Source: Pseudescherichia sp039594205 (GTDB lineage Bacteria; Pseudomonadota; Gammaproteobacteria; Enterobacterales; Enterobacteriaceae). Taken from it: 64,000 bases of DNA. Under the pieces are notes generated by a model. It did not search any database and was not told the DNA's origin. It saw only the letters and a program-made list of their open reading frames with translations. Each line of letters opens with the position of its first letter. Within the stretch, counting starts at the first letter, position 1. The position numbers were made by a program, and so were the translations under genes. Location of the stretch: NCBI GenBank assembly GCA_039594205.1, contig JBCNNW010000002.1, positions 62,001 to 126,000 of the forward strand, given 5' to 3'. Below, piece by piece: positions 24,304-33,207 of the stretch.

Positions 24304-26115
24304 ATGAATTCGACATTGTTACGGGTAACAAATCGTATTATCGATCGTTCACATGTCACCCGCAGCGCTTATCTTGCCCGCATCGAACAGGCTAAAAGCA
24401 GTACCGTTCACCGTTCGTCGCTGGCCTGCGGTAACCTTGCCCATGGTTTCGCTGCCTGCCAGCCGGAAGATAAGGCCTCGCTAAAAAGCATGCTGCGTAA
24501 CAACGTCGCCATTATCACCTCCTATAACGACATGCTCTCCGCGCACCAGCCTTATGAGCGCTACCCCGATATTATCCGTAAAGCGCTTCACTCGGTTAAC
24601 GCCGTAGGCCAGGTTGCAGGCGGCGTACCGGCCATGTGCGATGGCGTGACCCAGGGCCAGGACGGGATGGAACTCTCCCTGCTTAGCCGGGAGGTGATCG
24701 CCATGTCCGCTGCGGTTGGGCTGTCGCACAACATGTTTGACGGCGCGCTCTATCTTGGCGTCTGCGATAAAATTGTCCCCGGCCTGGCGATGGCCGCACT
24801 GTCGTTTGGGCATCTGCCCGCAGTCTTCGTGCCATCAGGACCCATGGCCAGCGGGCTGCCAAATAAAGAGAAGGTACGGATCCGCCAGCTTTATGCCGAA
24901 GGCAAAGTTGACCGCATGGCGCTGCTCGAATCCGAAGCGGCCTCCTACCATGCGCCTGGCACCTGCACCTTCTACGGCACGGCTAATACGAACCAGATGG
25001 TCATTGAGTTTATGGGTATGCAGCTGCCAGGATCGTCATTCGTCCACCCTGACGCCCCCCTGCGGGAAGCCCTGACGGTCGCTGCCGCACGCCAGGTAAC
25101 GCGCCTGACCGGCAACGGCAATGCGTGGATGCCGCTCGGCAAGATGATTGACGAGAAGGTGGTGGTCAACGGCATCGTTGCTCTGCTGGCGACTGGCGGC
25201 TCCACTAACCACACCATGCATCTGGTGGCGATGGCGCGCGCGGCGGGTATTATCATCAACTGGGATGATTTCTCTGAACTCTCCGAAGTAGTGCCGCTGA
25301 TGGCGCGTCTCTACCCCAATGGCCCGGCGGATATTAACCACTTCCAGGCCGCCGGTGGCGTACCGGTGCTTATGCGTGAGCTGCTGAAGGGCGGCCTGCT
25401 GCATGAGGATGTGAATACCGTCGTCGGGCACGGTCTGTCGCGCTACACCCTTGAGCCGTGGCTGAACGAGGGCGAACTGGACTGGCGCGACGGAGCCAGC
25501 GCCTCGCTGGACAGCGATATCATTGCCTCTATCGACAACCCTTTCTCCCACCACGGCGGCACGAAAGTGCTCAGCGGTAACCTGGGTCGTGCGGTCATGA
25601 AAACCTCCGCCGTCCCGGTAGATAATCAGGTCGTCGAGGCGCCGGCGGTAATTTTTGAGAGCCAGCATGACGTATTACCGGCCTTTGAAGCCGGCCTGCT
25701 TGACCGTGACTGCGTGGTTGTTGTCCGGCATCAAGGGCCAAAAGCGAACGGTATGCCAGAATTACATAAACTGATGCCGCCACTTGGTGTATTATTGGAC
25801 CGCCGTTTCAAAATTGCATTAGTCACCGATGGACGGCTCTCCGGCGCATCAGGTAAAGTACCGTCGGCGATCCATGTAACACCAGAAGCGTATGACGGCG
25901 GGTTGCTGGCAAAAGTACGCGAGGGCGATATCATCCGCGTAAATGGACAGACAGGGGAGTTAACTCTGCTGATGGATGAAACCGAGCTTGCTGCACGCCA
26001 GCCGCACATTCCTGACCTGAGTAGCGCGCGCGTCGGTACTGGCCGCGAAATGTTTAGCGCACTGCGTGAAAAACTCTCCGGTGCGGAGCAGGGCGCAACC
26101 TGTATCACTTTTTAA
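24304..26115 (+). CDS. edd: Phosphogluconate dehydratase
   Basis: Dehydrates 6-phosphogluconate to 2-keto-3-deoxy-6-phosphogluconate in the Entner-Doudoroff pathway. 603 residues as in E. coli, IlvD/Edd family, with an iron-sulfur cluster; cluster Cys are expected in MCDGVTQGQ and PGTCTFYGTANT. The ribosome site CAGGAG precedes the ATG. Codons from about 25740 to 25880 are AT-rich compared with the rest, fitting an internal promoter for eda. Confidence 0.97.
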   Translation: MNSTLLRVTNRIIDRSHVTRSAYLARIEQAKSSTVHRSSLACGNLAHGFAACQPEDKASLKSMLRNNVAIITSYNDMLSAHQPYERYPDIIRKALHSVNAVGQVAGGVPAMCDGVTQGQDGMELSLLSREVIAMSAAVGLSHNMFDGALYLGVCDKIVPGLAMAALSFGHLPAVFVPSGPMASGLPNKEKVRIRQLYAEGKVDRMALLESEAASYHAPGTCTFYGTANTNQMVIEFMGMQLPGSSFVHPDAPLREALTVAAARQVTRLTGNGNAWMPLGKMIDEKVVVNGIVALLATGGSTNHTMHLVAMARAAGIIINWDDFSELSEVVPLMARLYPNGPADINHFQAAGGVPVLMRELLKGGLLHEDVNTVVGHGLSRYTLEPWLNEGELDWRDGASASLDSDIIASIDNPFSHHGGTKVLSGNLGRAVMKTSAVPVDNQVVEAPAVIFESQHDVLPAFEAGLLDRDCVVVVRHQGPKANGMPELHKLMPPLGVLLDRRFKIALVTDGRLSGASGKVPSAIHVTPEAYDGGLLAKVREGDIIRVNGQTGELTLLMDETELAARQPHIPDLSSARVGTGREMFSALREKLSGAEQGATCITF

Positions 26116-26154
26116 ACTGATTAACTTTTTAGATCGGGCGAGAGAAAAACTCTG

Positions 26155-26796
26155 ATGAAAAACTGGAAAACGAGTGCTGAAGCAATCCTGAAAACGGGTC
26201 CTGTTGTACCGGTTATCGTGGTGAATAAACTGGAACACGCCGTACCGATGGCGAAAGCCCTGGTAGCCGGTGGCGTTCGCGTGCTGGAAGTCACTCTGCG
26301 TACCGCCTGTGCCATGGATGCAATCCGCGCCATTGCGAAAGAAGTTCCGGAAGCAATCATTGGTGCCGGTACGGTCCTGAACCCGCAGCAGCTGGCGGAA
26401 GTGACCGAAGCGGGCGCGCAGTTTGCTATCAGCCCGGGTCTGACCGAGCCGCTGCTGAAAGCGGCAACCGAAGGCACCATCCCGCTGATCCCTGGCATCA
26501 GCACCGTATCGGAACTGATGCTCGGCCTCGACTACGGTCTGAAAGAGTTTAAATTCTTCCCGGCTGAAGCCAACGGCGGTACCAAAGCGCTGCAGGCCAT
26601 TGCCGGTCCGTTCTCGCAGGTGCGTTTCTGCCCGACCGGCGGCATCTCTCCGGCCAACTACCGCGACTACCTGGCGCTGAAGAGCGTGCTGTGCATCGGT
26701 GGCTCATGGCTGGTACCGGCTGACGCGCTGGAAGCAGGTGACTACGATCGCATCACCAAACTGGCTCGCGAAGCGGTAGAAGGCGCGCAGCAGTAA
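26155..26796 (+). CDS. eda: KDPG/KHG aldolase
   Basis: Class I aldolase splitting 2-keto-3-deoxy-6-phosphogluconate to pyruvate and glyceraldehyde-3-phosphate; also acts on 4-hydroxy-2-oxoglutarate. 213 residues. The Schiff-base lysine is Lys133 in EFKFFPAE and the catalytic Glu is Glu45 in VLEVTLRT. It is the shared end point of gluconate and pectin/hexuronate breakdown, which ties it to the kdgR gene at 47.4 kb and the GH105 gene at the window start. Confidence 0.98.
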   Translation: MKNWKTSAEAILKTGPVVPVIVVNKLEHAVPMAKALVAGGVRVLEVTLRTACAMDAIRAIAKEVPEAIIGAGTVLNPQQLAEVTEAGAQFAISPGLTEPLLKAATEGTIPLIPGISTVSELMLGLDYGLKEFKFFPAEANGGTKALQAIAGPFSQVRFCPTGGISPANYRDYLALKSVLCIGGSWLVPADALEAGDYDRITKLAREAVEGAQQ

Positions 26797-26807
26797 TCGT
26801 TATAATA

Positions 26808-26844
26808 GCGTAAAAAAAACGGGCCGTTCGGCCCGTTTTTTTAT
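26808..26844. terminator. Bidirectional terminator between eda and purT
   Basis: AAAAAAACGGGCCG-TT-CGGCCCGTTTTTTT serves both converging genes. Confidence 0.9.
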
Positions 26845-28019
26845 CCCTTTACCATCACGCTCGCAGCGGCAACTTTCGCCCGTTCTACCGCATCCTCTAC
26901 GCTTTCACCGGTGGCTAACGCCACGCCTAACCGCCGCGTGCCGTCGATCTCCGGCTTGCCGAACAGGCGCAGCTGAAGACCCGCACCCACCGCCACCTGT
27001 ACGTTATCAAAGGTCACATTGTCACTCTTCAATTCCGGCAGGATCACCGCCGAGGCAGAGGGGCCATACTGACGCACGCCGCCGATCGGCAGGCCGAGAA
27101 AAGCGCGAACGTGCAGGGCGAACTCAGAGAGATCCTGAGAGATCAGCGTGACCATACCGGTATCGTGCGGACGCGGGGATACCTCGCTGAAGATCACCTC
27201 GTCGCCGCAAACAAACAGCTCCACGCCGAACAGACCATAGCCGCCCAGCGCCAGTACCACTTCCTCGGCAATAGCCTGAGCGCGGGAGAGGGCCAGCCCG
27301 CTCATCTGCTGCGGCTGCCAGGATTCACGGTAGTCACCATCCTCCTGACGATGGCCGATAGGGTCGCAGAAGTGCACCCCGTCAACGGCGCTAACGGTCA
27401 GGAGGGTAATTTCAAAGTCAAACTTCACCACGCCTTCGACAATGACGCGTCCCGCTCCGGCGCGACCGCCGAGCTGGGCGTACTGCCAGGCATCGTGCAG
27501 CTCATCAGCGCTGCGAATAAAACTCTGGCCCTTGCCGGACGAGCTCATTACCGGTTTGATAATGCATGGCAGGCCGAGCGTAGCAACCGCTTCTCTAAAC
27601 GCGGCTTCGCTGTCGGCGAAGCGGTAGGTTGAGGTAGGCAGGCCCAGCTCTTCAGCAGCCAGGCGGCGGATCCCCTCCCGGTTCATGGTCAGCTTCGCGG
27701 CGCGGGCGCAGGGCACCACCTGCTGGCCCTGGGCTTCAAGCTCCAGCAGCATATCGGTGGCAATGGCCTCAATCTCCGGGACAATAAAATCCGGTTTCTC
27801 CTGGGCCACCAGCGCCTTCAGCGCCTCGCCATCTAACATGTTGATTACATGCCCACGATGGGCGACATGCATCGCCGGGGCGTCGGCATAGCGGTCAACC
27901 GCAATCACTTCGATGCCTAAACGCTGGCACTCAATGGCCACCTCTTTACCCAATTCACCGGAGCCTAACAGCATCACACGCGTGGCTGCCGGACGCAGCG
28001 CAGTACCCAGAAAAGTCAT
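26841..28019 (-). CDS. purT: Formate-dependent GAR transformylase PurT
   Basis: Makes formylglycinamide ribonucleotide from GAR, formate and ATP in purine synthesis. 392 residues from the ATG at 28019 (MTFLGTALRP), as in E. coli; an upstream in-frame ATG (28028) adds three residues and is less likely. ATP-grasp fold with VMLLGSGELGKEVA near the N terminus, PVMSSSGKGQ and EVSPRPHDTGMVT. A consensus PurR operator lies just upstream. Confidence 0.97.
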   Translation of the reverse strand: MTFLGTALRPAATRVMLLGSGELGKEVAIECQRLGIEVIAVDRYADAPAMHVAHRGHVINMLDGEALKALVAQEKPDFIVPEIEAIATDMLLELEAQGQQVVPCARAAKLTMNREGIRRLAAEELGLPTSTYRFADSEAAFREAVATLGLPCIIKPVMSSSGKGQSFIRSADELHDAWQYAQLGGRAGAGRVIVEGVVKFDFEITLLTVSAVDGVHFCDPIGHRQEDGDYRESWQPQQMSGLALSRAQAIAEEVVLALGGYGLFGVELFVCGDEVIFSEVSPRPHDTGMVTLISQDLSEFALHVRAFLGLPIGGVRQYGPSASAVILPELKSDNVTFDNVQVAVGAGLQLRLFGKPEIDGTRRLGVALATGESVEDAVERAKVAAASVMVKG

Positions 28020-28054
28020 AATATCCACCGTCTAAAAATTTCGGACTATTATAC

Positions 28055-28070
28055 ACGAAAACGTTTGCGT
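28055..28070. promoter_or_regulatory. PurR operator of purT
   Basis: ACGAAAACGTTTGCGT reads ACGCAAACGTTTTCGT on the other strand, a full match to the PurR consensus, 36 bp from the purT ATG. Confidence 0.92.
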
Positions 28071-28116
28071 GTCTTTTTTCGGCTTGCAATCAGCGCGCGA
28101 ATTGCTTACTATTATA

Positions 28117-28132
28117 CTGTATAAATAAACAG
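28117..28132. promoter_or_regulatory. LexA (SOS) operator of yebG
   Basis: CTGTATAAATAAACAG fits the LexA consensus CTGT-N8-ACAG exactly at the outer positions and lies 18 bp from the yebG ATG. Confidence 0.9.
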
Positions 28133-28149
28133 GTAAATGAGGCTGCACT

Positions 28150-28458
28150 ATGGCGGTTGAAGTCAAATACGTGGTAATTCGCGAAGGTGAGGAAAAAATG
28201 TCTTTTGCCAGCAAGAAGGAAGCCGATGCTTACGACAAAATGCTCGATCTGGCAGAAGTGCTGGAGGGCGTGCTGGTAAATGCACCCGTTGCGTTTGATG
28301 ACGCGCAGCGCGAACAGATGGCGCTGTGGCTGGCTGAGCAAAAAGAGACCTTCAGTGCGGTCTTCCGCTCCGGTAAGCTGCCGGACCCAGATGCGGCCCC
28401 GGTTAAAAGCGATACCGTAACCGATATGCCAGCGGCGAAGCGCACAAAAGCAGCCTAA
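28150..28458 (+). CDS. yebG: SOS-induced protein YebG
   Basis: 102 residues against 96 in E. coli. The first 35 residues (MAVEVKYVVIREGEEKMSF) are nearly the same; the acidic C-terminal tail is more divergent and six residues longer. A DNA-damage-inducible protein of unknown action. The LexA box immediately upstream agrees with that. Divergent from purT. Confidence 0.93.
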   Translation: MAVEVKYVVIREGEEKMSFASKKEADAYDKMLDLAEVLEGVLVNAPVAFDDAQREQMALWLAEQKETFSAVFRSGKLPDPDAAPVKSDTVTDMPAAKRTKAA

Positions 28459-28523
28459 CCGTAGCTTGCGCTGCCGATAATTTGTACCATGCTTTGAGTG
28501 GGTTATGCGCACAGGAGATAAGC

Positions 28524-28871
28524 ATGAACAGATTAGGACTACTGCTCGGTTTAGCCGTGCTGGCCGGCAGCGCTAGCGTACAGGCAGCAAATAGTAAATC
28601 AGTGAAGTTTCCCAGCTGTGAAGGGCTGGATGCCTCCGGTATCGCTGCCAGCGTCAAACGAGATTATCAGCAAAACCGCATTGCGCGCTGGGCTGACGAT
28701 CAGGAGACGCTGGGGCAGGCCGATCCGGTTGCGTGGATTAACGTTAAAGAGATTACCGGCAAAAACGATAAGTGGACCGTTCCGCTGACCGTTCGCGGCA
28801 AAAATACCGATATCCACTATCGGGTTACGGTGGACTGCAAAGACGGCAAGGCTGTCTACACGCATCAATAA
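28524..28871 (+). CDS. yebF: YebF, secreted/periplasmic protein
   Basis: 115 residues from the ATG at 28524 (MNRLGLLLGL), which follows AGGAGA; an upstream Met at 28482 would destroy the signal peptide. The signal peptide ends about VQA-ANSKS. The mature part has two Cys (PSCEGLD and VDCKDG) that form the family disulfide. In E. coli YebF is exported to the medium through porins and shares its fold with the colicin M immunity protein Cmi. Function otherwise unknown. Confidence 0.93.
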   Translation: MNRLGLLLGLAVLAGSASVQAANSKSVKFPSCEGLDASGIAASVKRDYQQNRIARWADDQETLGQADPVAWINVKEITGKNDKWTVPLTVRGKNTDIHYRVTVDCKDGKAVYTHQ

Positions 28872-28965
28872 ACAGAGCCGCATTTTCTCTTCTTTAGCCA
28901 GCTTAGACATTTCCTGACACCCCCTCGCTTACTCTGTGATCTGACACAGAATAATCGGGGGAATT

Positions 28966-29625
28966 ATGACTAACTGGATGAATCAACTACAGTCGCTGCT
29001 GGGCCAAAAAGGGGCGTCTGCCTCATCAGGCGAAGGGCAAGGGCTTAGCAAGCTACTGGTGCCGGGGGCACTGGGCGGCCTTGCGGGCCTGCTGGTCTCA
29101 AACTCCTCTTCCCGTAAGCTGCTCACGAAGTACGGTACCAGCGCGCTGCTTGTTGGCGGCGGGGCCGTTGCTGGCACGGTGCTGTGGAACAAATACAAGG
29201 ATCGCGTGCGGAGCGCGCACCATGATGAGCCACAGTTTGGTCAGCAAAGCTCGCCGCTGGATGTACGCACTGAACGCCTGATCCTTGCTCTGGTCTTTGC
29301 TGCGAAAAGCGACGGCCACATTGATGCGCGCGAGCGCGAAGCCATCGATCTGCAAATGCGCGAGGCGGGCGTTGAAGAGCAGGGCAGAGCGCTGGTGGCG
29401 CAGGCTATTGAGCAGCCGCTCGATCCCCAGCGGCTGGCCCGCGATGTGCGGAACGAGGAGGAGGCCCTGGAGCTTTACTTCCTTAGCTGCGCCGCTATCG
29501 ATATCGATCACTTTATGGAGCGCAGCTACCTTAATGCGCTTGGGGATGCGCTGAAGATCCCTCAGGACGTGCGCGACGGCATTGAACAGGACCTGAAAGC
29601 GCAAAAAAGCGCGTTGCCAGGCTAG
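28966..29625 (+). CDS. yebE: YebE, DUF533 inner membrane protein
   Basis: 219 residues as in E. coli. The first part is Gly/Ser-rich with a hydrophobic segment (about 46-78, LLVGGGAVAGTVLW). The C-terminal half is a TerB-like helical domain (ERLILALVFAAKSDGHIDARE). E. coli yebE belongs to the Cpx envelope-stress regulon; I did not find a clear CpxR box in the 94-bp gap upstream. Function unknown. Confidence 0.92.
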   Translation: MTNWMNQLQSLLGQKGASASSGEGQGLSKLLVPGALGGLAGLLVSNSSSRKLLTKYGTSALLVGGGAVAGTVLWNKYKDRVRSAHHDEPQFGQQSSPLDVRTERLILALVFAAKSDGHIDAREREAIDLQMREAGVEEQGRALVAQAIEQPLDPQRLARDVRNEEEALELYFLSCAAIDIDHFMERSYLNALGDALKIPQDVRDGIEQDLKAQKSALPG

Positions 29626-29709
29626 CTTACACGCGGCGGTGGCGCGTTTCGCTTGCAACATGCGTGGGTTTTGCCACCCTTATAGGGTGTAAACTGAAAA
29701 GATAACGCT

Positions 29710-31767
29710 ATGCCACCAAAAGCAAAAAAAGTACCGCACGTCATGTCGCTGCATGGCGATACGCGCTCAGATGACTACTACTGGCTGCGCGACGATACGC
29801 GTTCGGATCAAGATGTCCTGGACTATCTGCACCAGGAGAATGACTACGGGCGCAATGTGATGGCCTCCCAGCAGGCGTTACAGGATCGCCTGCTCAAAGA
29901 GATTGTCGATCGTCTTCCCCAGCGCGAAGTCTCCGCCCCCTATACCCGCAACGGCTATCGCTACCGGCACGTTTATGAGCCAGGGTGCGAGTATGCAATT
30001 TACCAGCGCCAGTCGGTGCTCAGCTGCGAGTGGGATGAGTGGCAGGTGCTGCTGGATGCCAACAGGCGTGCCGCCCACAGCGAGTTCTATACCCTCGGTG
30101 GGCTGGCCATCTCTCCGGACAATAAGATCATGGCCCTGGCAGAGGACTATCTTTCTCGTCGCCAGTACGGTCTGCGCTTTCGCAATCTGGAGAGCGGCAA
30201 CTGGTATCCAGAGATGCTGGATAACGTCACGCCGGATTTCGTCTGGATCAACGACTCCGAAACTCTCTATTACGTGCGTAAGCATGCTAAAACGCTGCTT
30301 CCTTACCAGGTGTGGCGACATACCATTGGTACGCCTGCTTGCCAGGACGAGCTGGTTTACGAGGAGAAGGACGAGACCTTCTACGTCAGCCTGCACAAGA
30401 CGACCTCTCAGCACTATGTGATTATCTACCTTGCCAGTGCCACCACCAGCGAGTGCCTTCTGCTGGATGCAGAGCTGCCGGATGCTCAGCCGATTATGTT
30501 TCTGCCCCGCCGCAAAGATCACGAGTACAATCTCGACCACTACCAGCATACCTTCTATCTACGCTCCAACCGTGAGGGTAAAAACTTCGGCCTCTACCGG
30601 ACCAAGGTGCGCAACGATAAACAGTGGGAGGTGCTGATCCCGCCCCGCGAGCACATCATGCTGGAAGGTTTTACGCTGTTTACCGACTGGCTGGTGGTAG
30701 AGGAGCGTCAGCGCGGTCTGACCAGCCTGCGGCAGATCAACCGTAAAACCCGCGAGGTTACCGGAATTGCCTTTGACGATCCTGCCTATGTCACCTGGCT
30801 TGCCTATAATCCCGAGCCGGAAACCTCACGGCTGCGCTATGGTTACTCCTCAATGACGACGCCGGATACCCTGTTTGAGCTGGATATGGATACCGGTGAG
30901 CGGCGGGTCCTTAAGCAGACGGAGGTCCACGGCTTTGACGCCAGCCAGTACCGCAGCGAACATCTGTGGATCAAGGTCCGCGACGGCGTCGAGGTTCCGG
31001 TCTCTCTGGTCTATAACCAAAAACATTTCCGCAAGGGACAGAATCCGCTGCTGGTTTACGGCTATGGTTCCTATGGCAGCAGCATCGACGCCGATTTCAG
31101 CAGCAGTCGTCTCAGCCTGCTGGATCGCGGTTTTGTCTTTGCCATCGCCCACATTCGCGGCGGCGGCGAGCTGGGCCAGCACTGGTATGAGGACGGCAAG
31201 TTCCTTAGAAAGAAAAATACCTTTAACGACTATATTGATGTCTGCGATGCGCTGCTGGCTCAGGGCTATGGCTCTACGCGCCACTGCTATGGCATGGGGG
31301 GCAGCGCAGGGGGGATGCTGATCGGTACCGTCATCAACGAACGTCCTGGCCTGTTCCACGGGGCGATCGCCCAGGTGCCCTTTGTGGACGTAGTGACCAC
31401 CATGCTGGATGAGTCGATTCCGTTAACGACGGGTGAGTTTGAAGAGTGGGGTAATCCGCAGGACGAAACCTACTATCGATACATGAAAAGCTACAGCCCG
31501 TACGATAACGTTACTGCCCAGGCCTATCCGCATCTGCTGGTGACGACCGGCCTGCATGACTCCCAGGTGCAGTACTGGGAGCCAGCCAAGTGGGTGGCGA
31601 AGCTGCGGGCAACGAAAACTGACGATAACCTGCTGTTGCTCTGTACGGATATGGACGCGGGCCACGGCGGGAAGTCAGGCCGCTTTAAGTCCTATGAAGG
31701 TGTTGCGCTGGAGTTTGCTTTCCTGATAGCGCTGGCGCAGGGCACGCTACCCGGCACGAAAAGCTAG
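29710..31767 (+). CDS. ptrB: Oligopeptidase B
   Basis: Cytosolic serine peptidase of family S9A that cuts short peptides after Arg or Lys. 685 residues. A seven-bladed beta-propeller (about 70-400) is followed by an alpha/beta-hydrolase domain. The nucleophile is Ser532 in GMGGSAGGML; the catalytic Asp and His lie in GLHDSQVQYWEP and MDAGHGGKSGRF. It converges on exoX with an 11-bp gap. Confidence 0.97.
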   Translation: MPPKAKKVPHVMSLHGDTRSDDYYWLRDDTRSDQDVLDYLHQENDYGRNVMASQQALQDRLLKEIVDRLPQREVSAPYTRNGYRYRHVYEPGCEYAIYQRQSVLSCEWDEWQVLLDANRRAAHSEFYTLGGLAISPDNKIMALAEDYLSRRQYGLRFRNLESGNWYPEMLDNVTPDFVWINDSETLYYVRKHAKTLLPYQVWRHTIGTPACQDELVYEEKDETFYVSLHKTTSQHYVIIYLASATTSECLLLDAELPDAQPIMFLPRRKDHEYNLDHYQHTFYLRSNREGKNFGLYRTKVRNDKQWEVLIPPREHIMLEGFTLFTDWLVVEERQRGLTSLRQINRKTREVTGIAFDDPAYVTWLAYNPEPETSRLRYGYSSMTTPDTLFELDMDTGERRVLKQTEVHGFDASQYRSEHLWIKVRDGVEVPVSLVYNQKHFRKGQNPLLVYGYGSYGSSIDADFSSSRLSLLDRGFVFAIAHIRGGGELGQHWYEDGKFLRKKNTFNDYIDVCDALLAQGYGSTRHCYGMGGSAGGMLIGTVINERPGLFHGAIAQVPFVDVVTTMLDESIPLTTGEFEEWGNPQDETYYRYMKSYSPYDNVTAQAYPHLLVTTGLHDSQVQYWEPAKWVAKLRATKTDDNLLLLCTDMDAGHGGKSGRFKSYEGVALEFAFLIALAQGTLPGTKS

Positions 31768-31778
31768 TTTTGTCGAGC

Positions 31779-32441
31779 TTAGGCCTCATCAAGATAGTGC
31801 TTCAACGTCAGCCGCAGTTCGGGACTCATGCGTTCCAGGTTATTATATAGCCAGCGCAGGTAGCCCGGATCGCGGTCGGCGATTTCTGACACTGACTTAC
31901 CCCGATATTTACCAAAGGTAAAGGTGGTCATCAGGGCCGGGCGACCGGTAATTGTCGCCATCTGGTCAGGCGTCCAGCCTGAGGTATTCATGATATCGAT
32001 CAGCAGCGCAGCGGTGATATAGCAGTCATACAACGCCCGGTGATGATGTAGCCCCGGTGGGGTCTGTACGCTCAGTTTGCGCGACTTATAGAGTGCCATA
32101 TTGCCGTACTGGATCCCCGGCCACAGACGGCGGGCCAGCTTCATGGTGCAAATCCACTCTCCGGGCATCTCTGGCAGCACGCGACGATCGAAACTGGCGT
32201 TATGGGCAACATACCAGCTGCTGCCCAGGTAGTGGGGCAGTATCTCTTCAATCCACGGTTGATCGGCAACCATCTCTTCGGTGATACGGTGGATGGCCAT
32301 TGCCTGGTGACTGATAGGGCGATCCGGACGCACAAGGTGGCTCATCGGATTCACAATCTGACCGTCGATGACATCCACCGAAGCAATCTCAACGATGCCG
32401 CCCTGCAGGCCGCAGGTTTCAGTATCGATTACGCGTAACAT
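31779..32441 (-). CDS. exoX: Exodeoxyribonuclease X
   Basis: DEDDh 3'-5' exonuclease acting in mismatch repair and recombination. 220 residues from the ATG at 32441 (MLRVIDTETCG), as in E. coli. The first motif is IDTETCGL; HNASFDRRVL and HHHRALYDCYITA carry the later acidic and His residues. The C-terminal FGKYRGKSVSEIADRDPGYLRWL segment is typical of this family. Confidence 0.96.
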   Translation of the reverse strand: MLRVIDTETCGLQGGIVEIASVDVIDGQIVNPMSHLVRPDRPISHQAMAIHRITEEMVADQPWIEEILPHYLGSSWYVAHNASFDRRVLPEMPGEWICTMKLARRLWPGIQYGNMALYKSRKLSVQTPPGLHHHRALYDCYITAALLIDIMNTSGWTPDQMATITGRPALMTTFTFGKYRGKSVSEIADRDPGYLRWLYNNLERMSPELRLTLKHYLDEA

Positions 32442-32465
32442 CCTCTTCTCCAGCAACCGGGGCGA

Positions 32466-32696
32466 TTATTTGATTTTAGGTTCGTAGGGCAGGCGTGAAA
32501 GCGACACGGATGCCAGGCGATGAGCAATTAACCGCTCGCGAAACCAGTCGCGCAGGTGAGCGGGCTGTTCGCGCTCCACCACCTCTGCGATAACCGGCAT
32601 ATTGTAGCGCTCTTTAAAGGCCACGCCAGCGGCCGCCAGGTCAACGTTAACTTTGTCCATCTCGTCCTGAGGCAGAAGTGCAAGATTGGTTTTCAT
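32466..32696 (-). CDS. holE: DNA polymerase III theta subunit
   Basis: Small subunit of the polymerase III core that stabilises the epsilon proofreader. 76 residues as in E. coli, with the near-invariant DKVNVDLAAAGVAFKERYNM and RLASVSLSRLPYEPK. It lies 24 bp upstream of exoX on the same strand. Confidence 0.96.
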   Translation of the reverse strand: MKTNLALLPQDEMDKVNVDLAAAGVAFKERYNMPVIAEVVEREQPAHLRDWFRERLIAHRLASVSLSRLPYEPKIK

Positions 32697-32831
32697 AGGT
32701 CCTCCCGGTTTAACGGCTCAAAAAGTACTAAGCCTGCGAGTGAAAGGCAAGCCCGCATCGGTACAGACTCGACTACGCCATTATACAGAGTTATTCTTTG
32801 GGCTATAGACATAACAAAAAGGAATAGAACG

Positions 32832-33206
32832 ATGGGTTTTACCGCTAAGTATACCTCCCGCGCGCTGTTGCTGTTAGCCACTGTCGCTGTCTCGCCAGCG
32901 GTTTTCGCTCATGCTCATTTGAAACATCAATATCCCGCCGCCGATGCGAACGTCACTGCGGCTCCGCAGGCCCTGACCCTTAACTTTTCCGAAGGCATCG
33001 AACCCAAATTCAGCGGCGTCAGGGTGACCGGCTCGCAGCAGCAGACGGTAAAAATCGGCACGGTAAAGCGTAACGACAGTGATAAAACGCAGCTCATAGC
33101 GCCCATCGAACAGGCGCTCACGCCCGGTGAGTATACCGTAGAGTGGCACGTTGTCTCCGTTGACGGGCATAAAACCCAGGGCAGCTACCGATTTAGCGTG
33201 AAGTAA
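32832..33206 (+). CDS. yobA: YobA, CopC-family periplasmic copper protein
   Basis: 124 residues from the ATG at 32832; upstream Mets in the frame precede no signal peptide. The signal peptide ends ...PAVFA, so the mature protein begins HAHLKHQYPA with the N-terminal His that helps bind Cu(II) in CopC proteins; the second His-containing motif is EWHVVSVDGHKTQG near the C terminus. yebZ follows one base later, giving the usual CopC-CopD pair. Confidence 0.95.
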   Translation: MGFTAKYTSRALLLLATVAVSPAVFAHAHLKHQYPAADANVTAAPQALTLNFSEGIEPKFSGVRVTGSQQQTVKIGTVKRNDSDKTQLIAPIEQALTPGEYTVEWHVVSVDGHKTQGSYRFSVK

Positions 33207-33207
33207 T

